From: Bathynomus jamesi
Taxonomy: Eukaryota; Arthropoda; Malacostraca; Isopoda; Cirolanidae
Direction of reading: 5' to 3'
NCBI GenBank assembly: GCA_023014485.1
Contig: JAJOZX010000918.1
Location: 817,501 to 881,500 of the forward strand
DNA: 64,000 nt
Shown: positions 1 to 10,900 of the stretch, one piece after another
Layout of the letters: each line of letters starts with the position of its first letter
Numbering within the stretch: the stretch's first letter is position 1
Program-made: the position numbers and the translations under genes
The notes under the pieces: generated by a model
Databases searched by the model: none
What the model was told of the DNA's origin: nothing
What the model saw: the letters and a program-made list of their open reading frames with translations, nothing else

Positions 1-4
1 ATAT

Positions 5-347
5 AGGGTGACGCAAAAGTCGCGCATCATAGGAATTTTCAGTGCTGACTATAATATATTATTTTTCTTTTAGGTAGGGGATGGCTGCGACATTAACAAT
101 AGACGAGAGGGTGAGCTGGGTTTTAATGTATAGAATACTAGGTGCAACAAATCGATGAATCGGTAGGTACAGAATCTAAATTCTGTACCGATTCATCGAT
201 TTGTAGTACTTGGTATTCCATGCATTAAAACCAAGGTCACCTTCTCGTTTATTGTTAATTTCGCAACCATCCCGAACCTAAAAGAAAAAAATATATATTA
301 TAATCAACCCTGAAAATTCCTACGATACGAGACTTTTGCGCCACCCT
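5..347. mobile_element. Palindromic MITE with mariner-like ends
   Basis: The two halves are imperfect reverse complements about an axis near position 180. The outer ends read AGGGTGACGCAAAAGTC on the left and the complement of AGGGTGGCGCAAAAGTC on the right. Each arm contains a short ORF starting with ATG (plus from 80, minus from about 271). The two encode near-identical starts of about 25 residues (M-A/V-A-T/K-L-T-I-D/N-E-R/K-V) that look like the N-terminus of a mariner-type transposase. Both stop early. The element therefore looks like two 5' ends of one transposon fused head to head. TA-rich flanks fit a mariner-like target, but a clear target duplication is not visible. Confidence 0.7.
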
Positions 348-355
348 GCATATAA

Positions 356-640
356 ATATTTATTTATTTACTTGTTTATTTATTTATTAATCCCAGCTGC
401 ATAGCTTACATAAACTCATACAGTAAACGTTGTCTGTATACGTATTTTCAGTATTATTTGTGAAACAAAAACAAGCTTATCGAATTGGCAGATAGCTGCT
501 TGTTGACTAACAAGAACTTTCTAGCACATGATATTCCTTATACAGTATATACACAGTGGCTTCTAAAATTACTTGGACCACCTACATATCTACATATCTA
601 CATGGAATTTTCCTTTTTCCGATATGCCTAGAGACAGGTA
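356..640. other. AT-rich spacer, possible Tc1-like end
   Basis: No gene is visible. It opens with a run of TTTA repeats (about 356-392). At 556-590 the string CAGTGGCTTCTAAAATTACT resembles the terminal inverted repeat of Tc1-like transposons, but no partner end was found, so this is a weak fragment call. Confidence 0.3.
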
Positions 641-647
641 GTCTCAG

Positions 648-2173
648 ATGAATGATTGTTATCAAGAATTGCTATCAAGAATTGATAAAATGAAAACGCG
701 TAAATCACCGGGGCCGGATTTCATATATCGCATACAACTAAAAGAATTAAAAGATAGCATTGTTGTGCCGCTAACAAAGATTTTTAATGCGTTTATTTCT
801 GAGGGGTGCGTACCAGATAATTTCAAGTTAGCAAACGTAACACCTATCTTTAAGAAAGGCGATAAAGGCGCGGCGGGAAATTATAGGCCAATCAGTTTAA
901 CGTCTGTTGTAGGTAAGCTACTGGAATCAATAATTAGGGATCGCATAGTCGAACACTTAGAATTCCATAAGCTAGTTAGAAATACGCAGCACGGATTTAG
1001 GCGAAACAAATCATGCTTAATTAATCTTTTAGAATTTTTCCAAAGCGTGGTTGACGTTTACGATAGTCATCGGGCGGTTGATGTAGTGTATTTAGATTTT
1101 CAAAAAGCGTTTGACACTGTGCTGCACAAAAGACTCATTGACAAAACTAAGGCTCATGGAATCAAGGTGTGAGTAATAAATTGGATAGAAGAGTGGTTGC
1201 GAGGTAGGAAACAGAGGGTGGTCGTTGATGGAGCGGAGTCGTGTTGGGCTAATGTAGCGAGTGGCGTTCGCGTTCCTCAGGGTTCTGTATTGGGCCCCTT
1301 GCTTTTTCTTATATATATTAACGACTTAGATGTCGGCCTAGTCAGTACAGTTTCAAAGTTTGCGGATGACACGAAACTAGGTGGTAGGGCGATTAATGAC
1401 GAAGATAGAGGCAAAATCCAGGAAGATCTGAATAAAATCGTTGATTGGTCAGTCACATGGCAAATGAGATTTAACGTTGATAAGTGCAAAATTTTGCATA
1501 TAGGTTCGCGTAACGGTAATTTTGCGTATAGTATGTCAGGGAAAGATTTAACAAGCGTAGAGCAGGAAAAAGATTTAGGAGTTATAGTCAGTGGTGATTT
1601 AAAAGTAGCGAAACAAAGTACAGCAGCGGTCAATAAGGCGAACAAAGTGTTAGGTTTTATAGCTCGAAATTTTGAGTACAAATCGCGCGATATTATAGTT
1701 CCACTTTATAAATCATTAGTTAGACCCAGTTTGGAGTACGCGATCCAATTTTGGAATCCGCATATGCATAAAGATATAGACAAAATCGAAAGAGTTCAAA
1801 GACGAGCAACTAAGATGATTCCGTCGCTTAGGTCAAAGTCGTACGAGGATAGGCTTAAAGAGTTAAAATTGACAACACTCGAGACTAGGAGGCTAAGGGG
1901 TGATCTAATCCAGGTTTTCAAAATTATGAATGGGTTCGATAACGTAGATAGAGATAGCTTTTTCGAAATATCTCAATATAATAGGACTAGAAATACTGTA
2001 ACGGGTGTAAGTTGACAAGTAGAAGGTTCGAGACAGCAGTTGCCAAAAACTTTTTTACGCATAGAATAGTAAATAGCTGGAATAGTTTGCCGGTAGAAGT
2101 AATTAGTAGCACGTCTATAAACATGTTTAAAAATCGATTAGACAAATATGTTGATAGATTGGGTATAGTTTAA
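648..2173 (+). pseudogene. LINE A copy 1: CR1-like reverse transcriptase, decayed
   Basis: This is the reverse transcriptase half of a CR1-like non-LTR retrotransposon, which would copy its RNA into DNA at a nicked target. Visible RT blocks are KSPGPD, YRPISLTSVVGKLLE, HGFR, YLDFQKAFD, VPQGSVLGPLLF and the catalytic FADD (near 1350). The C-terminal region has the usual LINE 'RVQRRATKMI' and 'WNSLP' blocks. The reading frame is broken by a stop at about 1170, a small insertion before VPQGS (about 1265-1272) and a frameshift near 2000, after which the frame continues to a stop at about 2173. The endonuclease part is missing, so it is 5' truncated. It is closely similar to the minus-strand copy at 33.5-35.8 kb, and the pair share a 3' tail of about 700 bp. 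Confidence 0.9.
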
Positions 2174-2885
2174 GGTAGTAAAATTAAGGCTTTGTGGTGA
2201 TAGATCCCACAGCTCAACACAAGTGTTGTGGGATATAGAGAGGTAGCATCTTGGGTTAGGGGATACTCTCTGTCCTTACACACCCCATTTAAAGAGAGTC
2301 CTCTGCCGAGCGGTGCTCCCCATAGTACTGTGAGGTATTGAAAAACTCATGATCTTCACTTGCCCCACAAACACCTTGAAATGGGAGACCCAAAATGGGT
2401 GCACACACATTTCTACATTACTGTACAGTCTTTACAGCCACACCTACACCTTCCCTCCTAAGTATATATATTGTAATGTATATAGTTGTAAATTTTGACT
2501 TGGTCCTCAATCGATATGGACCGTGACTTATTTTTCGTTGGCAAGGTACTAGTATTGATGGATACCGTAATGAAATTGACTGGATTCTTTGGATCTGATA
2601 TATTTGCATGTCCGTTGTAAATAGATATAAAGTGTAACATATTTGTTGATAGTAGTCTATTATGACTTGATCCTCTGGATCCAGAGATTCTATCTTTAGT
2701 TTTAAATCGATAATTAATTAGTTTTTAATTGATAATTATTTAGTTTTGCAAAAATTGATCGTTGCGAAGGTACAAGTAGTTGTTACATAAATTTCTTATG
2801 TTCTTGTGGTTCGGAACCCACGTAAAATTGTAGGTCCCCTCCGCCACCACGGAGGACATACGCAATACACGATTACGAACACATT
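2174..2885 (+). mobile_element. LINE A copy 1, 3' untranslated tail
   Basis: Non-coding on the LINE strand but conserved along its length with 32,840-33,514 (reverse strand), which marks it as part of the same element or of one duplicated block. It contains a hairpin (about 2206-2235, CCACAGCTCAACAC then GTGTTGTGGG). Shared sequence stops at about 2885. After that comes a short ACATTATA-type repeat, possibly the LINE 3' terminal microsatellite. Confidence 0.65.
2458..2640 (-). CDS. Conserved small antisense ORF in the LINE A tail (copy 1)
   Basis: A 60-codon ORF antisense to the LINE. Its protein matches the 66-codon ORF at 33,075-33,275 over most of its length, including NGHANISDPKNPVNFITVSI and a later DQVKIYN block. 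Copy 1 has about nine extra residues in the middle and a frameshift before the cysteine-rich end that copy 2 keeps. I do not recognise the family. It may be a relic of another element caught in the duplicated block rather than a working gene. Confidence 0.35.
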   Translation of the reverse strand: MLHFISIYNGHANISDPKNPVNFITVSINTSTLPTKNKSRSISIEDQVKIYNYIHYNIYT

Positions 2886-3113
2886 ATAACATTATAACCG
2901 TAAATTATGTCAGGGTTTCTTTTAATGTGCAGCTCTACACACTCTGTGCAGGTCCGAAAAAAAGTGCAGTTCCAATAAAAATAGTGTGCAGTTCTAAAAT
3001 ATAGGTGTTTATAGTAATTATATATAATTATACTATACATATACTGTATATATACTATATATACACACTATATACATTACATATTAGTAATTATATATAA
3101 TTATATATAATTA

Positions 3114-3166
<53 letters not shown>
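2886..3166. repeat. AT-rich spacer and (AT)n microsatellite
   Basis: AT-rich DNA with a triplicated short segment between about 3010 and 3116 (TATATAATTATA variants), followed by an (AT)n run from about 3117 to 3166. No gene is visible. The hAT element that follows is inserted in or beside the AT run. Confidence 0.7.
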
Positions 3167-3172
<6 letters not shown>

Positions 3173-6083
3173 TGCCATATCTGAACATTCAAAAAAGAGG
3201 ACGTTCCCGAAGACATCCTGCCCCCCTCCCCCGCCCGGCACACACTTTGGCGCTATGTAACCTTGAAGCAGCCGTGACAATTAATTTTGCATATTTGCAT
3301 AACATTAATATATATATATATATACACCAGTATCGGTGTACTGTATTGCATTGTGTTTTTAATGTAGGCTAATATACAACATGCATGGTATAGAAATCTT
3401 AAAAATAATAAAAAAATTACCTTTGCTTAAGCTGAATATCTTCATTCCCTTAGCTGCAGTCTTCTTCCCCCACTGTGTGTGTGTGACTTGATGTGCCCAT
3501 GCATACTTTTCTGTAGATCGGATCTTTTTCAGTATTGGCTGATTGCTCTTTAGAAAGGTATAGAAGTCACAGCAAGATGTTTCTCGGAAGTTGTACTGTA
3601 CAGTCAGAATGCCTTTCATTGTTTCAACACTCAATTTGTTCCTTTCCTTTGTCCACTGACTTTGCATCAGTGAAAAAACTCTCTCTACATTTGCATTGTG
3701 AGATGATATAGCAAAGAAGAATTGTGCAATTCTTAGCAATTCTGAGTGGCATTCAATGTTCTTTGATTTTTCAAAGTATCTGGTCCACTTTTTATGTGTT
3801 GGCAGATTACTAAATTCTTCATCACTTGTAATTTTCCACAAACTGCTTCAGGTTACTAACTTGGTCAAAACACTTCACATCATCAACTTCTACCCCCTTA
3901 TCAATCAAATATTTGACACACGGCTCCACATCAGTCCAGTTTGGTGTTTCACTCAAGGTTATCCACTTGAAACAAGAAAAATCTTCCATTGGTTTCATCC
4001 ATTTCTCAATATACTCTAGGCATCTGTCGTATAGATTAACTATTTCAGCACAAAACTTGTTACACGCTTTCTCATTTCCTTCTGTGCGTTTTTGAGCAAG
4101 CAATCCTTTAACTTTCAAGGGCATAAAATTCTGACTCTTGCGTTCTACAAGCATTTTATGAACAGATTCTAAATTTGTCAACACTTCTACAACAGAATTG
4201 CTTTCCCTTTCAATTGCTTGAATGTGTGTGTGAAATACATTCATTAATGAGTGCATGTGCCAGAGGTAAATCTCACTCATTTCATTCTCAAAGAATTTTT
4301 TAATTACTGTGGGTGGTTTGTCTTGTGATAGAAAGAAGGATTTCAAAGCAGGAAACATCTGTATTAGCCTGGCGATGCCAGGCAATAGTGACAGCCAGCG
4401 AATCTTACTATGGGAGAGGAGCTTCCTGTATTCAACTTCAACAAAATCACAATACTCCATGAGCTGCTCAGTTCGAACTGTGTAGATATGAAAATATTGA
4501 TAAATTTTACAGATAATATTTTCAGTATCAATATCCATTCTTTCTGCTGCATGATGGACACAGTTGTTTAAAATATGCGCTGGGCAACCCACTCCAATTA
4601 ATGATCTCTTTTGAAACATTTTCTTCAAATTTGCAAGCACATTATTACCGTCTTCATTACGCCTGAGTCCTCCAAACATTGTATTGCAGTTGTCACCTGT
4701 AAATGCAACACATTTCTCAGAGAGACCATTTTTCTCCAGAGTTTCCGTTACATAATTAGCGATTGTGTCTGCAGTCTCATTAGGTGTGTTCTTTAACTCA
4801 ATCAGTTTTGACTGTAAACCACCATTCTTCCAGTCAAAGCTGAATAATTACAGGAAATAGCTTTATTGAATTGTGATTACTTCCATCTGTAGCAATTCCA
4901 CAATATGCTATCTCATTTTCTTCAAGATTTTTCAAGGCAGCATTAACAGAATGCGGTGCAAGCACAGAATTAACAATTGCTTCTGTTTTTGTTCGAGTAC
5001 TAGAAAACTTCCTTGCCACCTCAGAATCAGAGAAAGTCTTTTTAACCAAGGCAGATGAACAGTTCATGGACGTGAAGCTATTGTGATGTTTAACAGTGTG
5101 AAATGCGTAAGTACCTTCTGCAGCAGTGACAGCATCTTCAGTTTTACTACCTGGTTTGACAAAAAAATCTGTCAGTTTCATCGATGAGCCTTTTCCTTGA
5201 ACTGCTTTCTTGTGTTTGTCTGAGTTCACACGTGTTTGCAAATCATTAATACCTTTATTTGCCACAGAGACGTACGTTCCTGGTTTGCACACCAAACACT
5301 GCGCTTCCCATTCATCCCTGCCTCTCTTAAAACATGGGAGTTTGTTCTGCAACTCTACAGTGAATTTACATTTGCGTTTGGGCATTTTGTCCGTGGGGTT
5401 TACGGTACCGTTTTATGCTCTGGAAAAGTACAACAAATCGTAAGCACTAGCTGTGGCAACAAGCGACAAACCCACAACAAAGACTAAGATCAAACACTGT
5501 CACTGCAGGTTAAAGACTGGCCAACCACCGGTCACCGTCATAGTTGTCAACACGCGTAAATAATATAGCGAAAGTGGCTAGATTATGGTTGAAAATTGCT
5601 AAAATGCTTTAAATGCAGGACAAGAAAAACAAATGCTACAGTGTAAAAAAAGCCATAAGAAAAAAATGGTATACTTTCAACATTTCATTTATGGCTGTAA
5701 TAGCACTAAATATGAAAAAAATTATAATAATGCGCGTGGCTGAAGAACAAGGAAAAGCAGTACATGGCACTACATGCTAGCCCAAAAACTGCTAGCAGCT
5801 AAGTTGACAACACCGTACAGGCGTACACGTGACTTATCAGCTGGCGAAAACTGAACGAGATCTCTATGGTTTCCACCTCCCCTCTCTCACAGTCTCTCTC
5901 TCTCTCTCTCTCACAGTCTCTCTCTCTCTCTCGTCATTACAGTTTCATGTTTTTTTCCGTGGAGAAAATGATGGAAGCTGAAATTCCGGACTTTTGAAGA
6001 ATTTTAAAAATTACTTCCGGATGAAGATTTCGAGACCTAAATGGAGGACATGTCCGGGAAAATACGGACGTATAGCAACCCTA
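3167..6083 (-). mobile_element. hAT DNA transposon, full-length but inactive
   Basis: Ends are TAGGGTTGCCATA on the left and the complement of TAGGGTTGCTATA on the right. The element is 2.9 kb and is flanked by AT-rich sequence in which an 8-bp target duplication cannot be told apart from the microsatellite. It holds one minus-strand transposase broken into three frames. The right 600 bp is non-coding, with CT-rich tracts around 5880-5935. Length, ends and protein all fit the hAT superfamily. Confidence 0.8.
3411..5385 (-). pseudogene. hAT transposase with N-terminal BED-type zinc finger, two frameshifts
   Basis: The N-terminal part (5385 to about 4835) has a BED-like finger: C-L-V-C, then VANKG and a D-KHKK end. 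The middle part (about 4850-3822) carries FTGDN-C-N near 4690, a typical hAT acidic block, then CPAHILNNCVHHA and KIRWLSLL. The C-terminal part (about 3841-3411) has SSHNANVERVFSLM followed by RNKLSVETM, the hAT dimerisation domain. Frame changes occur at about 4838 (after PVIIQ) and about 3830 (around LKQFVE). The parts are in the right order with little missing, so the gene was broken recently or has short sequence errors. Confidence 0.85.
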
Positions 6084-6655
6084 TAATATATATATTAGTA
6101 TAAATTCTAGTTCTAAAACTGCAGTTCTAAATTTTTCTTAAAAGAATCCCTGAATTATGTAAAAAAATATTCTGCAAAAATTTATTATCACCCCTTCTTT
6201 AATACTCTCTTTAATACTCTCTTTAATACTATCTTTAATACTAAAAATTACTTGTACTCGTCTATAATTACTCTGTTCCCCACGTAATGCTCTTTCTACA
6301 CTAAATAAAATTAATATTAACGGCATTTTCAACTGTACTAACATACTCCTCATCAAATCTTCTAAATTTGCCATCCCGAATTAACAAAAGATAATTGTGG
6401 TTTAAAGTATTTTAAAACCTAATGATATTATATCTTCGAAATCTATTCAACATATTTAAGAAATAAAATCTTGGTGTATTATTTACTATCTCTGTTGAAC
6501 TTTAAGATTCTCAAACGTCCACTGGGGGGGGGGGGGGGGACGGTGGCACCCACGTTGAAAACCACTGAACTAAAAGAATTAGTAAATGCCACACTTGTTT
6601 GTAACTCATCAAAACATGTAATGAAAATAGGTAAACATATTTATTTATTATTAAA

Positions 6656-6690
<35 letters not shown>

Positions 6691-7440
6691 TAATAATAAT
6701 GATAATGATAATAATAATAACAATAATAATAATAATAATAATAATTAGTTGATCAAATTAGTTGATTAACATAATCATATACCTTTCTTTTTCTTGCGTT
6801 TCTCAGTAGCTATTTCGTTTTTCGGACTAAGTACAGGTTTTTACAGTGACTCGGTACAATTTCCACAAATGATGAAAACACGCCAATAACAATATTATAG
6901 TTTATACAGTTTATATAAAATTAACAACGTACGTTCAAATTGTATTTACTAACAATTGTTATTGTATTTTACGCGTCTTTTGCATAAATAACGGTAAAAT
7001 CTAACACGTTTTTGTAATATTGTTCTTATTTTCAAGTGGGAATTGTATCAATTCGTTGTAAAATCCTACCAAGGCGAAAGAAAATATCTGATGAAAGGCA
7101 AGGAAAAGAAAGGTAGGACCTAAATAACTATGTTAGTTAACTAAACTGATCAACTAAGTATTAATAAATATATTTTACTCGTTTTCATTGCGTGTTTTGG
7201 TGATGACTGTATGTCGCTTCTATTTTTATCACTTTAGCAGTAAATGATAATTTGGCAAAATTTAGAAAGCATTTTTTTTTTTTAACGAAAAACAACATTA
7301 AAGTAAAGATACCTCAGTCAATATTCCCAATCTCCTTCGTTTCACTAACTCGAACCTTCTCAGTTGGGTCAAAATTATCAACTGAAGTGATACGTCATTA
7401 TGACTGATAGTTTATGCAAACCTAAAATACAGGAAAACCA
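6084..7440. repeat. AT-rich spacer with microsatellites
   Basis: Contains GAG(T)-(A/T)TTAA-type short tandem copies at 6198-6242, a G run of about 15 at 6525-6539, and an (AAT)n tract at 6655-6745. A possible plus-strand exon at about 7037-7111 is bounded by TTTTCAAG and AAAG/GTAGGA and is open in two frames, but nothing supports a protein identity. No other gene is visible. Confidence 0.6.
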
Positions 7441-7461
7441 ACCCCACTACAAATTTTTACC

Positions 7462-7671
7462 TGTTTCATCAGAGACTACGGTGGGGGTGGTGTTGGAGTC
7501 CTTTAGCAGTTTCATCTCCGTATTACGCGAATGTGACTGATATTGCTTCAGGGATTTGTAAACCAGTTGGAAGCAACAATTCTTTGTCGTAGTTTCCATC
7601 CAAAGATTTTCAGTTTTGGAGACACCATTTACTGCACGAAATGCCACAGACCCCCATGGCATTGAAACTAT
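7462..7671 (-). CDS. Candidate internal exon of an unknown host gene
   Basis: An open frame of about 66 codons starts after a pyrimidine-rich AG (TCTTTTAATAG, about 7672-7682 on the minus strand) and ends at GAAACAG/GTAAAAA, a good splice donor. The predicted peptide contains MPWGSVAFRAVNGVSK and is of mixed composition, unlike the low-complexity surroundings. No family is recognised and no neighbouring exons were found on this strand, so this could equally be a chance ORF. Confidence 0.25.
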
Positions 7672-7817
7672 TAAAAGACGAGATTACAGCTAAATGAGTA
7701 ATTGTTACGATTATTGTGTTCATTTTATCGCATCTTAATAAATATTAATTATGCTGGTTTATAATAAGTTATATATATATATGCACTAAAATCACAAAAT
7801 AACACGTGACCTTATTA

Positions 7818-7982
7818 ATAAGCAAACAACCACAAGGAAAAGGAAACACAAAGTCCGAGCGCTTTCGTGATATATTCACATTATCAAGGAGGAACAGAAA
7901 ATATTTTCTGTTCCTCCTTGATAATGTGAATATATCACGAAAGCGCTCGGACTTTGTGTTTCCTTTTCCTTGTGGTTGTTTG

Positions 7983-7987
<5 letters not shown>
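7818..7987. repeat. 170-bp spacerless perfect palindrome with Penelope-like hairpin
   Basis: The two 85-bp arms are exact reverse complements with the axis between 7902 and 7903 (GAAAAT/ATTTTC). Each arm contains a stem (GTGA...TCAC) directly followed by GAAAGCGCT and preceded by TTGATAA. This is the layout of the hammerhead-like hairpin near the ends of Penelope-like retroelements. It sits against (AT)n on the right. It looks like two element ends joined head to head. Confidence 0.75.
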
Positions 7988-8025
<38 letters not shown>

Positions 8026-8032
8026 TTATTTA

Positions 8033-8091
<59 letters not shown>
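7985..8091. repeat. (AT)n microsatellite
   Basis: Two long AT runs (7985-8022 and 8038-8091) separated by a TTTATT-rich bridge. Confidence 0.95.
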
Positions 8092-8096
<5 letters not shown>

Positions 8097-8325
8097 CGCT
8101 CCGGACCACAAGCTGCCAAGCGCCAAAATTAAAAAATGGGGAAAAATGCAGTTAAAGTTTGTCAACTTGCAAAATACAATAACTTTTGAACCAACAACAT
8201 ATTTGATTGATTTCAACCATACATACAGGTCCACGGGATGGCGGAAGGGTAGGGGAATATAGCGGTATAAATAACTCAATTCTAACCCTACTGGCGCTTG
8301 GCAGGTTGTGGTTCGGAGCGCCTCA
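8092..8325. mobile_element. 234-bp MITE with 34-bp inverted repeats
   Basis: The left end TGAGACGCTCCGGACCACAA matches the reverse complement of the right end (TGAGGCGCTCCGAACCACAA), and the match runs on through GCTGCCAAGCGCC. The interior has no ORF. Flanks are TA/TAT, so the target is short; the superfamily is not assigned. Confidence 0.75.
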
Positions 8326-8329
8326 TATA

Positions 8330-9238
8330 CAGGGCGTCCCAAAAAAATGTATACACACTTTAACAGCTGATAGCTCAATTGATGTTTCTTTCTTTCCAAG
8401 TTAAACCCATTAGAATTAATAATGGCAGTCAGACTAAGCTTTGAACAAAGGAAATCCATTCTAAAATGCTACTGGAAGTGTGAAAACGCAGTTGAAGTGC
8501 AAAGACGGTTTAGGAGGGGGTTTCAAACAGATCCACCAACGCGACTTACCATCACTCGAATTAGAGATAAGTTTGAAGCCGATGGAACTGTTCAGAATGT
8601 CCACAAGAAGCGTTTCGGAACACCACGGACATCGACAAGCCCCACAAAGCAAGAAAGAGTACTGGAAACGTATCACCAAAGTCCAAGAAAATCTGTGCGG
8701 CAAGCGAGTCGTGAGGTAGGAATTTCAGAATCGTCTGTCCAACGCATTTTGAAGCGCTGTCAATGGAAAAGTTACATTCCAAGATTAGTCCATGCTATTA
8801 ATGAAGATGATGATCCGGACCGAAGAGTGGAGTATTGCGAGTGGTACTTGGCACGATGTGGATGTGGACTGGACGAAGGGGTTTCGTAGAATACCCTCCG
8901 CGTTCACTAGACCTCACACCACTAGACTTTTTTTTATGGGGATACTTAAAAGACAAAGTCTACGCTATAAAACCTGCAACAGTCGCTGAATTGAGAGCAG
9001 CCATTGAACGAGAATGCACACAAATACCAAACGAAATGTTTCGTGATGTTTGCGATTCCATTGCTTCGCGTTATCAGCAGTGCCTGGACCAGAACGGACG
9101 TCAGTTTGAAAACAGGCGTTGACAAAACAATTAAATAATGTCTGTAGATTCTATTACATTTTGAAAATGAAATGTATTTTAATAAACACTGCCTTTATAA
9201 TTATTTAAAGTGTGTATACATTTTTTTGGGACGCACTG
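8330..9238 (+). mobile_element. Mariner-like deletion derivative, copy 1
   Basis: Inverted ends read CAGGGCGTCCCAAAAAAATG and the complement of CAGTGCGTCCCAAAAAAATG, and the match continues through TATACACACTTTAA. A TA dinucleotide flanks both sides (8328-8329 and 9239-9240), the mariner/Tc1 target duplication. The element is 909 bp. It encodes the two ends of a mariner-like transposase but lacks the centre. A second copy with the same structure is at 40,511-42,055. Confidence 0.9.
8422..9122 (+). pseudogene. Mariner-like transposase with catalytic core deleted
   Basis: The first frame (8422-8889) gives an N-terminal helix-turn-helix region: [18 protein letters not shown], then [10 protein letters not shown], then a second HTH around [19 protein letters not shown]. 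It stops after [14 protein letters not shown] second frame (from about 8865 to 9122) resumes at [20 protein letters not shown] and runs to the C-terminus. The intervening stretch, which in intact relatives holds the first two catalytic aspartates, is missing and the frames do not match. Only the last acidic region (DLTPLDFF) remains, so the protein cannot be an active transposase. Confidence 0.85.
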
Positions 9239-9240
9239 TA

Positions 9241-9433
9241 TATGTAAACCCCCCCCCCCCCCCCCACGGGCCAGCACACACACACGTTTTTAAACTCATA
9301 TACGAAAAAAACTGATGAATAAAATGTTACAGCCATCGAACTGTGAAGATCGTGATAAGTGTTTTGGGAGTAATTGAAGATTCTAAGTGTGTTTTCTTTA
9401 AGTCATTAAATAGTGAGGTACGCGCTAACCTAA
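9241..9433. other. Spacer with poly-C run
   Basis: A C run of about 17 at 9249-9265 and a short CA repeat, then unassigned sequence. No gene is visible. Confidence 0.6.
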
Positions 9434-10900
9434 CTTTCAGGGCCCCATCCTCCTTTGGGGGAGAAAAAAAAAAAAAAAAAAATTAAGAAAGGATTGAACC
9501 TCGCTTTCCTTCTTGAAAAAAGTTCTTTCATGAGGCAAACAAGAACAAACATGAAAATACATACATACAATCAAGTACTTCCTGTTCAGGCAAATTCCGC
9601 CAGACAGTAAAAATGAAAACGAATATCTGAAAGGTTTTAATAGGCCTAACGAAATTGCGCATTAACATCCAATTTTCGTCTGTTAACAAATTGCGAACAA
9701 TACATAAATGAAAATCAGATTGAACATATTTTAAATCGAAAAACAAGTTCTTTGTTTAAGATCTGTATTATGAAAAATAAAACTAATATTGATTATTATA
9801 ATTTAAATAAATTAATTTCTCTCTTTTTTAAGGGAAACTGGCTTATTTTCAAACGAAATGACTTTCAAATACAATATATACTTATAGTACATGCATATTT
9901 GTTATTTACTTTTAAGCATGTAGTTTTCTGTTATTTACACCGATATATACCATCACATTCACTTTCACATGCTATCTTCTGGTATATGAATTAATAATTT
10001 TACCGTTCATCAAATTTCGTTATAAAATTGCATGTGTTAATAAGAACCAAGTTGCCTAACGCGGCTATGAAACTGAAGCAGCAATTCTGTTATCCTCCTC
10101 TAAACATCCGCTTAAATATTATTACTAATATTGATTTATTGTTATTATTACATATATATATGTACACGTATTAAGAGTATTTAAATTAAATATATTGACT
10201 TCAATTCCCTTCGTAATAAAAGCATCTGACAACTCTAACCAATCTTGCTATATATTTCTCTCAGTATTTGTTTTCAGGGTAGTTGTTAAGCTTAACTTTC
10301 TTCTAAAGACTATTAGCTGCAACTAATCTTGTTATTATTATTATTATTATTATTATCATATATATATATATATATAACATCCAAATAAGTAGGTTCGGGT
10401 AAAAATTTTCTTATTAGATGCAATTAAAGAAAACGGGATATCGAATTTATGTGGGTTTTCATTTTTAAATAGATGCAGCGGGAAACAGGTACTGAAAGTT
10501 GAGAGATTTTTCATTAAGAACCTTTCTACTTGTAGTTATAGTTAGGACTATTCACATTACTTTAATTATCATTTCTCTAATTTAACGGCTGTTCACAATT
10601 CCTCATAATTCTCATAATAAACGTATTTGTTTTCACACCAGTCAGGCCACTGTTTACATCAATCACACAGAATGTTCATGCTTATTGTTTTTGTCATTAG
10701 CTGTACCAATCATGTCTTTACAGAACTGAAGCCTACCGTTATACAACGTTTAAAATCTTATAATTTAATACTTTATGATATCAGATCTCGTATAAAAACA
10801 TCATTATCTGTACAAATGGCCACAAAAATACTTTCAATCATAATAATGTACTCATAGAACGCACCATACGCTTTTCACTTGTATTAAAAACGTAAAACTG
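9434..10900. other. Left arm outer part: AT-rich, no gene seen
   Basis: Begins with an A run of about 19 (9465-9483). The rest is AT-rich with short (TTA)n and (AT)n tracts near 10,331-10,377. Mirrored at about 23,217-24,672. ORFs here are short and show no recognisable domain. Confidence 0.6.

Noticed and set aside
1277..1681. 134-codon minus-strand ORF across LINE A
   Set aside because: It is the shadow of the reverse transcriptase on the other strand; the RT motifs are in the plus frame.
6471..6752. ORFs with long isoleucine or leucine runs
   Set aside because: They translate the (AAT)n microsatellite.
7806..8459. ORFs rich in tyrosine and isoleucine on both strands
   Set aside because: They are produced by the (AT)n runs and the 170-bp palindrome.
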